From NCBI GenBank assembly GCA_002363155.1, contig DEWH01000002.1, positions 32,957 through 96,956 on the forward strand: a stretch of DNA of 64,000 nucleotides, written 5' to 3'. The position numbers and the translations under genes are program-made. The notes under the pieces were generated by a model, which was given only the letters and a program-made list of their open reading frames with translations, did not search any database and was not told where the DNA came from. Source of the stretch: Ruminococcaceae bacterium UBA3215 (lineage in GTDB: Bacteria > Bacillota > Clostridia > Oscillospirales > Ruminococcaceae). Each line of letters opens with the position of its first letter. Within the stretch, counting starts at the first letter, position 1. This document shows positions 34,953 to 44,693 of the stretch, one piece after another.

Positions 34953-37118
34953 TCAGTTTCCTCTCCGGATATAAAGATCGTCGCCGTGTCCGGAAACATA
35001 TCTTTCATACACCTTCCGGCACTCGTCTATATAGACGACGCTGTCCGCGGAAGGAACATTGTATATCGCAAGCTGTTCGTAGGACGCGCTGTTCACGAAT
35101 CCCGCGTGGACGGTGTTGAATGCGGGATCCTCGTACTCCGACATCTTCCGCACAAATCCGATATCGCCGTTTCCCATGCAGCAGAGAGTGTTGCTGGGCT
35201 GGAATACGCTGTACCGCAGGTTCGCGCAGCACTCATACTTCAGCTTCTCCACCAGCCTTGCATCGACCCAGCCCCGGTCTCTTCCTCCGCCGGAACGGGC
35301 ATACCGCTCATACAGCTCCTCGTCGAAGTTCTGTGCGAACACCGCTCTTACCGCGGTTGACGCAAGAAGCTTCCGGTAGATATCCAGGGCTATGTCCTCA
35401 AACTCGCCGGTTCCGTTCTCCGCGCAGTTCATCAGCACATTGTACAGCTCCCTGCCCTTTAAGCAGGCGGAGATGCCGCCGGAGCCTTCAAGCTCGCCGA
35501 CAGCCTTTCTCACCGTTTCGGAGTAGCATGACGAGAAAGCGTCCGCATCTGTAAGCGTGGATTCGCTGTCGTAGATCTCCCGGAGTATGGCTTCATTCAG
35601 CGAGTCGGAGAATGACCGGATACTTCCGAGGGCGGAAGTCACCGATGACGCAAGCCCGCTCACCTGTGCGAGTATCCCGGATACAAGCCGCTTCATCATC
35701 TTCCGCTTCAGTATCTCAAGCTTCACGCTGTACTTCATTTTTACCGCCGACGCGAGTATATCACAGCCGGTGGGCTTTGAGAAAAGCCCGTGCGGCAGAT
35801 CGGAACAGGGCTGGGACAGCACCTTTTCAAGCTGTTCCGCAAGCTCCTTTTCCTCCGCGTCAAGCCGTTCGGCAACGCTGTCCAGACAGGCGGAGATGCT
35901 GCCGTCGTGACCGAGCAGCTTCAGCGCTTCGCTGAGTTTCAGCGTACCCTTGTTTATATAGCCGGAGATAATGCCGGCGACATTTATGCTTTCGCAGATG
36001 TCCGTAAGCGGGACAGCCGCATTCGCGAATTTCTCTTCAAAGTATCTCTCGTCCGCGCCGCCGTAATATCCGAGTATGTCGCGGACGTTTGTATTGCGGA
36101 CGATATCGGGGTCACAGCCGCCGTTCCCTGCCGGGAGCACGGACAGCACCGAGCTTATATCCGGCAGCCCGGCGGTTATCCTGCCGCAGGCTTCCGCCAC
36201 CGCGTCATAGCCGAAAAGTTCGTTTACCGGAAGCTCCGGCGGTTCGCTGTCAGCCGTTCCCACAAGCATATCCGTGAGTGACCTGAACATCACATGGGAA
36301 ATGGTCTCGGCGGGCATCTCCGCCGAAGAATAGCCTGCCGTATAGAACGGGCTTGGCGGGAGCGGCTCCGGGTCTTCCCTGTCGCGGAGGATCGCGGTCA
36401 TTGCGGCAATCCGCGCGTTGTTCACGGCATTGTGCGGGCTGTACTTCATATCGCTTCGGTACATTTCCAGAAAGAATACCGCGCCAAACACAGGTCCTTC
36501 CCAATGCACGGTTATCCTCTGCCCTTCGCGGAACATCACCGGCGCGTCGTACAGGAACTCACTGTTCTGGCAGTCCTCAAGCTCACGGAAGAACGCCGCC
36601 GAGTTGAGGTAACCTTCCTCGCCCGTGCTGAAATGCACGAACAGGTATGTCATCACTCGTATGTGAGCTGTCTCCGTGAACAGCATCACAAATTCGGGCA
36701 GGAGCGCATTCAGTTCACTGTCCGAATCGGTAACTATGAAAAGCATGCATCTGTTGGTCTGCGGAAATCCCTGGGACATCATCAGCCGGTCAGCTGCGGT
36801 CTTCACCTGTTCGTTGAAGGAGGAGAGGAGCTCGTCGCTCCCGGTGACCGCGCTTAATAAACTGCCCCGGACAGCGGGAATATCGAACCGTATCGTAAGA
36901 TCGGCGTCCGGGCAGTCCGTACCCACAGAAGCGTGCAGGATACTGCCGCCGTTGGTAAGCCCGTTTTTAAGGTGCTTTCTGACTGCCGCGCAGCTTTCGG
37001 CTGCCCTTTTCCCGGCATACAGGAACATCGCGGGATATTCCGCTCCCACGGAGGGCGCAGGTTTGTCCTCCGCGGTGCGGTACATACATTCGTCTATTTT
37101 CTTAAGAAGTTCTTTCAT
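34953..37118 (-). CDS. Large cytoplasmic protein of the tubulin/GTPase cluster, unknown family
   Basis: 721 residues from ATG 37118 (GAGAGGAAAG upstream). Not recognised. The N-terminal ~270 residues are alpha/beta with strands such as RCMLFIVTDSDSEL and RVMTYLFVHFS, a little like a vWA or Rossmann core but without a MIDAS motif. The rest is mostly helical, with Glu/Lys-rich segments near 430-460 and 490-520. No membrane segment. It starts 13 bases after the tubulin-like gene, so it is the closest candidate for a tubulin partner. Confidence 0.6.
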   Translation of the reverse strand: MKELLKKIDECMYRTAEDKPAPSVGAEYPAMFLYAGKRAAESCAAVRKHLKNGLTNGGSILHASVGTDCPDADLTIRFDIPAVRGSLLSAVTGSDELLSSFNEQVKTAADRLMMSQGFPQTNRCMLFIVTDSDSELNALLPEFVMLFTETAHIRVMTYLFVHFSTGEEGYLNSAAFFRELEDCQNSEFLYDAPVMFREGQRITVHWEGPVFGAVFFLEMYRSDMKYSPHNAVNNARIAAMTAILRDREDPEPLPPSPFYTAGYSSAEMPAETISHVMFRSLTDMLVGTADSEPPELPVNELFGYDAVAEACGRITAGLPDISSVLSVLPAGNGGCDPDIVRNTNVRDILGYYGGADERYFEEKFANAAVPLTDICESINVAGIISGYINKGTLKLSEALKLLGHDGSISACLDSVAERLDAEEKELAEQLEKVLSQPCSDLPHGLFSKPTGCDILASAVKMKYSVKLEILKRKMMKRLVSGILAQVSGLASSVTSALGSIRSFSDSLNEAILREIYDSESTLTDADAFSSCYSETVRKAVGELEGSGGISACLKGRELYNVLMNCAENGTGEFEDIALDIYRKLLASTAVRAVFAQNFDEELYERYARSGGGRDRGWVDARLVEKLKYECCANLRYSVFQPSNTLCCMGNGDIGFVRKMSEYEDPAFNTVHAGFVNSASYEQLAIYNVPSADSVVYIDECRKVYERYVSGHGDDLYIRRGN

Positions 37119-37131
37119 CTTTCCTCTCGCG

Positions 37132-40100
37132 TCATTCAAGCAGTTCAAGGGAGCTGTCAGCCATTTCTCTGAGCTTCTTGTACTTCTTGATGATCTCGTC
37201 GCCGCGGTCTGTCTCATACTCCGAGAACTCGGCTTCCATATCGTCTATCGCCTTTATCGACGCGGTAACATGCTTCTTTATTGTGCGAAGAAACTCGATG
37301 TGCTCATCGGGAATATCCTCCGAATGTGCGATCTGGGTGCGCTTTGCGATGTAGGCGCGCTGAGAGTCGTCAAGTTCGCAGAACTTCTCGAACAGAACGT
37401 AGTAGTAGAAGTATCTCTGCTCCGTGGTATCGGCTATGGTGAGCGTATTCAGCACATTCACATTGTCGCCGGAGGAATTGACATAGCGGAAGAAGTTCTT
37501 CTCCTTGAAGATGACACCCGCAAACAGCGCATCGAACATAGCCTTGAGCATCTTGTTCGCGTCCTTTTCGCGGTTCATTGCCCCGTCGCAGGCTTCCTTT
37601 GCCGCCTCAGCCGCGGTGTACGCGTCAAGCATCTGTTCAACGTACTTCCATGCGCCGTATGTGCGGACATAGGCTTCGCGTATCTTGTCCGTCTCGGTGG
37701 CATTCATATAGTTGACGGGATTGAGGGTGAACAGCACGGGAGCGCTCTTTGCGCGGTCCATCATCTCATCGAACTTCTGCTTTGCTTCCTTTATGGAAGA
37801 AGCCTTCTGCTGATCGTATGTCACCGCGTTCACAGCGTCGGCAGTGAGCGTTTCGTCGTAGTGAACATTTCCCACGGGGTCAATTATGCCGATCTCAAGC
37901 GCCCTGTTGAAGATATCACGATGCGCTTCATTCTCGCGGTGTACCTTTGCGGAATTCTCGGTGACGAACTCCTTCGGACGGAGGGTGTCATGTATCGGGC
38001 TGGGCAGTTTAAACCAGTCGGTGTCGCGCAGTCCGCTGTATGTGGAGTAAAGATGCTGACCGATCATATTCGCGTCCTTCGTGCCGCCGGTCTCGGAAAC
38101 AAAGGAGTAGTAATCCGACTCGAACAGGTGAACGGTGTTGTGGTGAGCTACCGCAAGACCCGCGCCGAATGTGAAGATCGAGATACGGTTGGTGTAGGGG
38201 CTGATGATCTTGTGGCGGCAGAGGACTTCGTCCTCGTCGGCAGCCGCTTCTATCGGGCCTGCCTGGTTAGGAATGGAAGCGTAGAGTATCTCTGCCGTAT
38301 CGGTGGAAGTCGAGCAGGGATACATGATATTCGAGCGTGCGCGCAGCTCCTTGAGCAGCTCCTTTGCCGCATCAGCTCTTGAAGCGGCACTCGGATAGCG
38401 CGCTTCAAAGAACTCGCTCATGGACTGGCTCAGCGTTTCGGAGAAGTGAGATGCGATCGCGTCGCAGATGAACGAGGACACATCGAACTCGTCCCTTGAG
38501 CGGGAGTTCTTGAACTCGTCAAGGAAGCGGCGGAGTATATCGGACACCGCGTTTTCAAGGTCAACGGCGCTTATCTCCTCGTTGAGCTTTTCAAGCACGT
38601 TCTGCTCGCTCTTGATGTCGTACATCTTCCACTCGTAAGTCTTGCTGAGCACGCCGGAAGACGCATTCTCAACGCCGGTAACGATGTTGAGGTTCTTCTC
38701 GCAGACAACACGCAGATAATCGAGGATACCCACCATATTGTCGATAAGGTCATTGAAGTAGCTGCTGATACGGGCGATAAGATCGCTGTACAGCTTTATG
38801 GTGTAGTCGCAGCGCACAGAATCTGCGCGGTTCTGGTAGTACTGTGAGATAAGGTTGTAGTAGTCCTTGCGGAGCGTATTTGTGATATCGAGGGGCTTGT
38901 TGACGAAGTTCCGGTATGCAAGGTCAGCCTTGTTCTTCAGCTCCATAAGCTTCTGGGAGCTGAGATCCGCCTGTACGCCCATTTCCTCGCTGATGCAGGT
39001 GCGCAGCTTCTTTAACAGGCAGAACTTATCTTCGGAACTGATGAGGCTTGCGATATAGAAAGGACCCTCTGCGCAGCTGCAGAAGCTGAGTTCCGCAGCC
39101 TGTACGAACTTGCCGTAGAAATGCTCAACAGCGTCCGGCAGGAACACGCGGTAAGCTTCCTCCACCTTGTTTAGCCACTCGTCGCCCATATCTTCGACGC
39201 TTCTCTTGTTGTTTTTGAGAGCCTGGCGGGAGAAAACGGGGTTTTCGATACCGCCGTCGAAGAGTCCGGGTCTGTGGGAATCGAAGAATGTCTGCACGGA
39301 AAGGTTGTCAAGACCTATTGTTCCGAGGAACACTATTCTCTGCTCATTCGTCGGTACGTTGTCATGCAGGGTGTTCATGTGCGCGAACACCTTTCCGGAG
39401 AGGTATTCGAGGACTTCCGATTTCGGCAGGATAGCCGCGGATGCACCGACAGAGGAATACACGTTGAGCATCGGGTACTGGGGAACGATCCCGGCGAGAG
39501 CCTGACCGAGGTTCACGCGGAAGGAGTCTATGCTGAAATCGCCCTGGTTGTCGGAGGAGGATATGAAGTTGCAGATACCCTCAGCCGCGATAGAGAGACT
39601 GAACTTGTACTGTTCGGCGGGATTTTTGAGGACGAAGCCGTCCTTGCCGCTTGCGGAGACAAAGAGACAGGTATCGTAGGGGCGCTCTGTGCTTATTGTC
39701 TCGAATGTATCGGAGTAGCGCTGCCTGAACGGATCGAACATATGTGAGTGCATATCCATGAGGTATTCGAGTTCCTGGAGCGCGGCAAATCCGTTGCGCT
39801 TGATATAGCGCTGGATATTCGGGTCATCAACGCGGGAGAGGTTTACATCGGGGGTAAAGAGAAAGCCCATTATATCGAAGTTATCCTTGCCCTGGCGCTT
39901 GATTATCTCGCGGACTATGTAGGGGATATCGAGGAATGTACCGCTTCCGGTACCTCCGCTGATACCGGAGAGAATGAACACCTGGAGACGCTGATCGGGC
40001 ATCATTCCGGTAAGGAGCTTCTGCACGTCCGTGGTTATCGCCTTTACGACAGCGTTTATGGAGTTGAAGAGCAGTATTCTTCCCGACTGGCGGATACCGT

Positions 40101-40554
40101 TCGCGCCGTCATCACCGCTCCCCTTGACCTTGGTGTAGATGCGTTTCGGGTCATCGAGCCACTCCTTGACGTACGGAGGGATAAGGTGCTCGTTGGAGAG
40201 GAAGCGTTCAACGGAGCCGGATATCGAGACATACTCGCCGACTGCGAATCTCATCTCGCCGTCTTTCTTGTCGGTCTTTTTCTTGAAGTAGGTGTTATCC
40301 GAGTCGATACCGAGTATCTTGATATTCGACGGTATCGCAAGTGCCTTGTTGGGCGCATCTTCGGGAAGCCTGAACCGCTTGTTGATGAGCTGTTTCGTGT
40401 AAAGCAGCGCGTCCATTCCCGTTCCGCCGAGACCGATGATAAGCACCGGGTTTCCCTTTGATTCAACTCTGATCTGCGCACTCGACATTGAGCCGCCAAG
40501 ATCAACGCTCATAAGGGATATGTTTTCCTTCTGTGATTCCGATATTCTTGCCAT
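37132..40554 (-). CDS. Tubulin-like GTPase (Tubulin_2 type), 1140 residues
   Basis: Tubulin/FtsZ-like nucleotide-binding fold at the N-terminus: PVLIIGLGGTGMDAL at 36-50 (first loop), ILGIDSDN at 80-87, and the tubulin signature GISGGTGSGT at 197-206. The remaining ~700 residues are helix-rich with many charged stretches and may be the filament partner or coiled-coil part. Bacterial Tubulin_2 proteins are large, poorly studied and occur with vWA and GTPase genes. Whether it forms filaments is unknown. It is first in the tight cytoplasmic gene run (spacings 13, 3, 16, 24, 30 and 28 bases) that ends with the GAP1-like gene. Confidence 0.8.
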   Translation of the reverse strand: MARISESQKENISLMSVDLGGSMSSAQIRVESKGNPVLIIGLGGTGMDALLYTKQLINKRFRLPEDAPNKALAIPSNIKILGIDSDNTYFKKKTDKKDGEMRFAVGEYVSISGSVERFLSNEHLIPPYVKEWLDDPKRIYTKVKGSGDDGANGIRQSGRILLFNSINAVVKAITTDVQKLLTGMMPDQRLQVFILSGISGGTGSGTFLDIPYIVREIIKRQGKDNFDIMGFLFTPDVNLSRVDDPNIQRYIKRNGFAALQELEYLMDMHSHMFDPFRQRYSDTFETISTERPYDTCLFVSASGKDGFVLKNPAEQYKFSLSIAAEGICNFISSSDNQGDFSIDSFRVNLGQALAGIVPQYPMLNVYSSVGASAAILPKSEVLEYLSGKVFAHMNTLHDNVPTNEQRIVFLGTIGLDNLSVQTFFDSHRPGLFDGGIENPVFSRQALKNNKRSVEDMGDEWLNKVEEAYRVFLPDAVEHFYGKFVQAAELSFCSCAEGPFYIASLISSEDKFCLLKKLRTCISEEMGVQADLSSQKLMELKNKADLAYRNFVNKPLDITNTLRKDYYNLISQYYQNRADSVRCDYTIKLYSDLIARISSYFNDLIDNMVGILDYLRVVCEKNLNIVTGVENASSGVLSKTYEWKMYDIKSEQNVLEKLNEEISAVDLENAVSDILRRFLDEFKNSRSRDEFDVSSFICDAIASHFSETLSQSMSEFFEARYPSAASRADAAKELLKELRARSNIMYPCSTSTDTAEILYASIPNQAGPIEAAADEDEVLCRHKIISPYTNRISIFTFGAGLAVAHHNTVHLFESDYYSFVSETGGTKDANMIGQHLYSTYSGLRDTDWFKLPSPIHDTLRPKEFVTENSAKVHRENEAHRDIFNRALEIGIIDPVGNVHYDETLTADAVNAVTYDQQKASSIKEAKQKFDEMMDRAKSAPVLFTLNPVNYMNATETDKIREAYVRTYGAWKYVEQMLDAYTAAEAAKEACDGAMNREKDANKMLKAMFDALFAGVIFKEKNFFRYVNSSGDNVNVLNTLTIADTTEQRYFYYYVLFEKFCELDDSQRAYIAKRTQIAHSEDIPDEHIEFLRTIKKHVTASIKAIDDMEAEFSEYETDRGDEIIKKYKKLREMADSSLELLE

Positions 40555-40561
40555 TTTTACC

Positions 40562-40830
40562 CTCCGTGCAGAGATTTTTTATAAGATTTGCGAGAAATCT
40601 GAGAAAGACTTGAGAGATTTGAGAGAAGAGCTGACCGACATAATTGTCAGCCGTCTTTGGGGTTTGCAGAGACTTCATGCTGAAATAGCAGAGTATAACT
40701 AACCGAGGCGCTGCACCCGCCCATTGAAGAATGTCGCTACGCATCAGTTTAGGGTATCCAGCACCCTTTTTTAAAGGGGGCTGGCGGGGGTTGGGGCGGC
40801 GCCCCATCAGCCGAAGGCAGCCGATATAGA
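40562..40830. repeat. Composite intergenic repeat inside the cluster
   Basis: Separates the tubulin-like gene from the vWA gene. Contains GAGAGATTTGAGAGA-type units (40600-40625), ATAACTAACCGAGG (40696-40709), GAAGAATGTCGCTACGCATC, the CCAGCACCC...AAGGGGGCTGGCGGG module and a GGGGCGGCGCCCC stem-loop. No promoter for the tubulin-like gene is obvious here. Confidence 0.75.
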
Positions 40831-42615
40831 TCAGGTTCTCAAATACTGAACGATAACGAGATTCGTCTCGCCGTTCCTGCCGGTACAGCGCATCGTTACC
40901 CTGTTCGCGTGACCGATTATGATATTGTTTCCGAGCGTAAGTCCTCCGCTGTACTCTATGCCCTTGGCTTTCGACATTCGCAGATCCCCGCTGTCAGTCA
41001 TAGATATCGCAATTGATGACGCAGCACTGTGCGGTATGGCATCGGCAGATTCCGACTTCTCAAAAAGCGTCTTCATTACATCGGAAAGCATGACCTTGCG
41101 CTTTCCGGGTGCCTTCTTTGCAAAATCATAAGCCATAGGCGCGGTAGGGATACCGCCCGCCGTCACCGTTATATTGAGCCTTCCCGAGAACATTCGGATA
41201 TGGCTCTTAAAGTATCTCATAAGCATCACGATAAGTACGATAAGCACCAGAACTCCGGCAGCGCAGAGAAGTATCAGCTTCAGCGGACCCTCCGGCTCCT
41301 TGTACTGCTCATCGCCCGCCGAAAGCTCGATGATGTCGCTCCTCACATCGGTGTTGCCGTTGTACAGGCTGACCTGCGCGGAATAGGGGCTGTCGCTGTC
41401 GAGGACGTATTCACCGGTGAACTTCTTGTCTCTGTAAGAAAGCGGTATCTCCGCAGAGTCGCCGGTATCGCTGTTCCTGACTATTGCTCTTCCGATAAGC
41501 GAGGTGATGATGTTCTCATCGGTTACAGGCTGATTTTCCGGGTCTGTGAGGGAAGCAATGAATTTCAGCTTTGTTCCCGCTCCGACAGCCTTGTCGGTGT
41601 AGAGAGTGAAGTCAAGGCGGTAGTCGTGGGTGTAGATGTAGTTGATGTCGATCGCAGTCCCCTCCGGTGCCTTTACCGAAAGCTTCCAGCTTCCCTGCTT
41701 CGGTTCATACACCTTTACAAGTGTGTAGCCGGTGTTCCAGGAAATGTCTGCGGAAGTGCCGTCAAAAGCCACCTCTGCGCCCTCTGTATCATACAGCTTA
41801 ACATCGTTCGGAAGCGCGCTGTGCATTATCACGATATTCGCTTCCGCAACCGTAGCGTCCTTTATCTCGAATGGGGTATCGCGGAATTCCCCGTCGGCTG
41901 TGTAGTCGTCAAGTCCCGCTGTTTCGGCGCCTGTGTGGCGGACATAGATGTCGCTGAGAATGCCGGAAAGAGCCTGGGGGCTGTCGGTCATATAAGTGCT
42001 GTCGGCGTAGGTGGAAGAGGAGATGTTCTGAAGCTCCGCCTCGTCAACATCGCCGTTCGCGTTGAGACCTATCGTATAGATCGGGATCCCGGCATTGCGC
42101 GCATTCACGATGCCCTCGGTAAGATCGGATCTCGAGTCGTCGAGCGTTCTTCCCGCATCGTTGTCGGTAATTACGGTCTTGCCGTCGGAAAGGAATACGA
42201 TGAACTTGCCGTTTCCGCTGTAATCGTCGGAAGTGAGCAGGTCAACCGCGTGCAGGACTGCCATGCCGATATCGGTAGTGCCTTTAAGCTCGCCGAGCTC
42301 ATCGACTTTCTTCTTGAGCGCTGTCCTGTCATCTTCGGTATTGATCGGCTCGGGGGCCTGTGAGTAGATGATCTCGCTTCCGAAAAGAACGAATCCTATC
42401 TTGGTACTGCCGAGACTGCAAAGATCGGAGAACAGCTTTATCGCCTCAAGGCGTATGAGATCGGGATCGCTCTTTGCCATTGAACGGCTCGAATCCACAA
42501 GAAAAACGACATCGACTTCACCTGTTGTAGCACCAACGGCACCCGCGGTAACAACACCGAAAGAAGCCGATGCAGTTATTATAAGCACCAGCAGAAACGC
42601 GAAAAACTTCTTCAT
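40831..42615 (-). CDS. Secreted/transmembrane vWA protein heading the cluster
   Basis: 594 residues. Signal peptide at 1-28, vWA domain with MIDAS DSSRS at 41-45 and FVLFGSE, TTDIGMA and FLSDGKT further on, a beta-rich outer region (about 230-440), one transmembrane helix at about 445-465, then a ~125-residue inner domain. The inner part ends with GGLTLGNNIIIGHANRVTM, vaguely like an FHA domain, which I cannot confirm. The layout suggests an outside sensor linked to the cytoplasmic GTPases. The tubulin-like gene follows after 276 bases of repeat, with the same direction. Confidence 0.75.
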   Translation of the reverse strand: MKKFFAFLLVLIITASASFGVVTAGAVGATTGEVDVVFLVDSSRSMAKSDPDLIRLEAIKLFSDLCSLGSTKIGFVLFGSEIIYSQAPEPINTEDDRTALKKKVDELGELKGTTDIGMAVLHAVDLLTSDDYSGNGKFIVFLSDGKTVITDNDAGRTLDDSRSDLTEGIVNARNAGIPIYTIGLNANGDVDEAELQNISSSTYADSTYMTDSPQALSGILSDIYVRHTGAETAGLDDYTADGEFRDTPFEIKDATVAEANIVIMHSALPNDVKLYDTEGAEVAFDGTSADISWNTGYTLVKVYEPKQGSWKLSVKAPEGTAIDINYIYTHDYRLDFTLYTDKAVGAGTKLKFIASLTDPENQPVTDENIITSLIGRAIVRNSDTGDSAEIPLSYRDKKFTGEYVLDSDSPYSAQVSLYNGNTDVRSDIIELSAGDEQYKEPEGPLKLILLCAAGVLVLIVLIVMLMRYFKSHIRMFSGRLNITVTAGGIPTAPMAYDFAKKAPGKRKVMLSDVMKTLFEKSESADAIPHSAASSIAISMTDSGDLRMSKAKGIEYSGGLTLGNNIIIGHANRVTMRCTGRNGETNLVIVQYLRT

Positions 42616-42697
42616 TATATATTTCCCTCCGGAAAAACCAGTAAAACCAACACTGTTTTATGTGTTTTTTACCAATATGAATTGCATTATCTATAAC

Positions 42698-42726
42698 ATT
42701 ATACTACATTTTCACAAAAAAGTAAA
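42698..42726 (-). promoter_or_regulatory. Sigma-A promoter of the vWA gene (and possibly the whole cluster)
   Basis: On the minus strand TTTACT (42721-42726), 17-base spacer, TATAAT (42698-42703), about 80 bases before the start codon. Confidence 0.8.
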
Positions 42727-42825
42727 GCAAAAGTTTTGTATTATATGCTCCCCCGATGCACTGTACGCAGTAAATTCCGCTGCGAGCGTAAAACCCCTCA
42801 AACCCGCTTGATTACAGTGATCAAG

Positions 42826-42861
42826 AAGCCCCGGAACGTTATACGGAACGCTCCGGAGCTT
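42826..42861. terminator. Hairpin between the vWA and MATE genes
   Basis: AAGCCCCGGAACG pairs imperfectly with CGCTCCGGAGCTT. On the minus strand it lies below the MATE gene (ending 42930) and so probably ends it. Confidence 0.55.
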
Positions 42862-42929
42862 TATCAAGGGCAAATATAGTTAACGCATTCAACCAATTTT
42901 CTGCTTTTTGCACAACAGACCTGCTGCAA

Positions 42930-44288
42930 TTATTGTGATACTGCACAAACCGGGCGGGACTTCGAGCGGAGGAATACAGCGTAGTCGATCACCACGATAA
43001 CCGCGCATACTACCCATATCATCGGTTCGAGTATGCAGATGCCGAAGTAGCCGAGCTGCGGCGCAAGTACAGCCGCCGCGATCACCTTCATTATCAGCTC
43101 GATACCGCTCCCACAGACCGGTACAAGCTTTCTGCCGATACCCTGGAGACTGCTGCGCAGCACAAGGAGAACTCCGAGCACGAAGAAGAACGAGATGTTG
43201 ATGATGATGTACTGCGAAGCCGTTTCGATAACGGTCTCATCTGCCGTTCCGGTAAGCGCCGTGATAAGCGGAACTCTGAAAAATACAGCGCAGATAACGG
43301 AGAATGCGCTCCAGCCGAATGAGAGCAGAATGCTGTCGAGTATTCCCTTCTTGACGCGGTCTATCCTGCCCGCTCCGTAGTTCTGACCGGCGAATGTCGA
43401 GGACGCCATTGCTATCGTACCCAGCGTGAGCATGAATATATCGTCTATCTTTCTTGCCGCGGTATGGGCGGTTATAGTCGCGGTTCCGAGGGAGTTCACC
43501 GCGCCCTGCAGAATGACCGAGCCCACCGAAACTATCGCGTACATAAGCCCCATGGAAAGTCCGGTGACCGAAAGATCGGCAATAAGCGCCCTGTCCCATT
43601 CAAGCGTGCTGCGGTCAAACACAAGCACCCTGCACTTCTTTGCTGCATAGATGAAGCACAGCACCACCGAGACCGCCTGGGAGATCACAGTCGCATAGGC
43701 TGCGCCGGCAACGCCCATTCCGAAAGCGCCCACAAACAGGAGATCCAGCGCAACGTTCACGAATACCGACACGATAAGAAAGTACAGCGGAGCCCGGCTG
43801 TTCCCCACGGCGCGCATCATTCCGGCGAGCATATTGTAAGCTATCGTGACTGCCGAGAACAGCAGGATTATGCCGAGATAAGACTCTGTACTGTTTATGA
43901 TCTCGGAAGGCGTGTTCAACGCGGACATAAGCGGGTGGAGGGACAGGAGCCCTGCCGTGGTGAGCACAAGCGCGATACCGGCAGAGAGAACGTAGGTGAG
44001 CGCGGCAGCCTTCTTCAGACGCGCCGTATCACCTGCGCCGAAGAACCGCGCGATGATCACCGCGAAGCCGTTCGTGAGACCGCCCGCAAACCCTATGATA
44101 AGGTTATAGACCGGTGCGGAAGCTCCGACTGCGGCAAGTGCGCCGTCACCGAGGATATTGCCGATTATGGCTGTATCTGCGACATTGTAGAGCTGCTGAA
44201 AGATATTGCCGATCAGAATGGGAACGGCGAATACGATCAGATTTCTGAGGATACTGCCCTCAGTCATATTCATTGTCGGGTTTTTCAT
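42930..44288 (-). CDS. MATE family efflux transporter
   Basis: 452 residues, about twelve membrane helices in two six-helix halves, each starting with the MATE pattern (ILRNLIVFAVPILIGNIFQQLYNVADTAIIG). A Na+- or H+-driven exporter for cationic drugs or metabolites; substrate unknown. Single gene unit; a TATAAT on the minus strand at about 44345 may be its -10 element, with a weak -35 upstream. 44289-44486 holds nothing else I can name. Confidence 0.9.
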   Translation of the reverse strand: MKNPTMNMTEGSILRNLIVFAVPILIGNIFQQLYNVADTAIIGNILGDGALAAVGASAPVYNLIIGFAGGLTNGFAVIIARFFGAGDTARLKKAAALTYVLSAGIALVLTTAGLLSLHPLMSALNTPSEIINSTESYLGIILLFSAVTIAYNMLAGMMRAVGNSRAPLYFLIVSVFVNVALDLLFVGAFGMGVAGAAYATVISQAVSVVLCFIYAAKKCRVLVFDRSTLEWDRALIADLSVTGLSMGLMYAIVSVGSVILQGAVNSLGTATITAHTAARKIDDIFMLTLGTIAMASSTFAGQNYGAGRIDRVKKGILDSILLSFGWSAFSVICAVFFRVPLITALTGTADETVIETASQYIIINISFFFVLGVLLVLRSSLQGIGRKLVPVCGSGIELIMKVIAAAVLAPQLGYFGICILEPMIWVVCAVIVVIDYAVFLRSKSRPVCAVSQ

Positions 44289-44486
44289 TTATTTGTCTTC
44301 TTTCTTTTGTTCACACTGCATTTTGTCTTTTTTAGTTTTGCATATTATACTTCTTTGCACCTCAATTGTATATCACGATTTTTGGATTTTAAGCACAAAT
44401 TTTATATTATTTTATGAAAATAAGCTCCCGGAACTGCATTTTCTCTGCCTGTTCCGGCAGTATATTCCAAATGTATAAATTTGTTA

Positions 44487-44515
44487 TTGAACCGTGAACG
44501 GAATTGTAGTATAAT
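44487..44515 (+). promoter_or_regulatory. Sigma-A promoter of the tandem secreted-protein genes
   Basis: TTGAAC at 44487-44492, 17-base spacer, TATAAT at 44510-44515. It leaves a leader of about 170 bases before the ATG at 44694, AT-rich and without a riboswitch that I recognise. Confidence 0.75.
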
Positions 44516-44693
44516 ACAGGCAGGAGAAGCAGATGAAAACAGATACTATACATTTGCAACAAATCCTGCTCTTGATTTTTGTAGGTTTATACAAATTTTG
44601 AATTTTACCCGAAAATCCTGTCACTAAACCGCGTCTTTCAACGTTTTTATTAATAGAGAAGAAAATCTGTGAGTCAAAACGGAGGAAATCAAT

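Noticed and set aside
36676..38382. Long open frame (568 codons) antisense to the tubulin-like gene
   Set aside because: Mirror of codon bias in a GC-rich gene; no ribosome site or domain, whereas the opposite strand carries clear tubulin motifs.
41029..42363. 444-codon frame antisense to the vWA gene
   Set aside because: Same reason: no motifs, and the vWA strand has signal peptide, MIDAS and a promoter.
44516..44693. Riboswitch in the long leader of the secreted-protein genes
   Set aside because: No recognised aptamer motif and no terminator or sequestering hairpin near the ribosome site.
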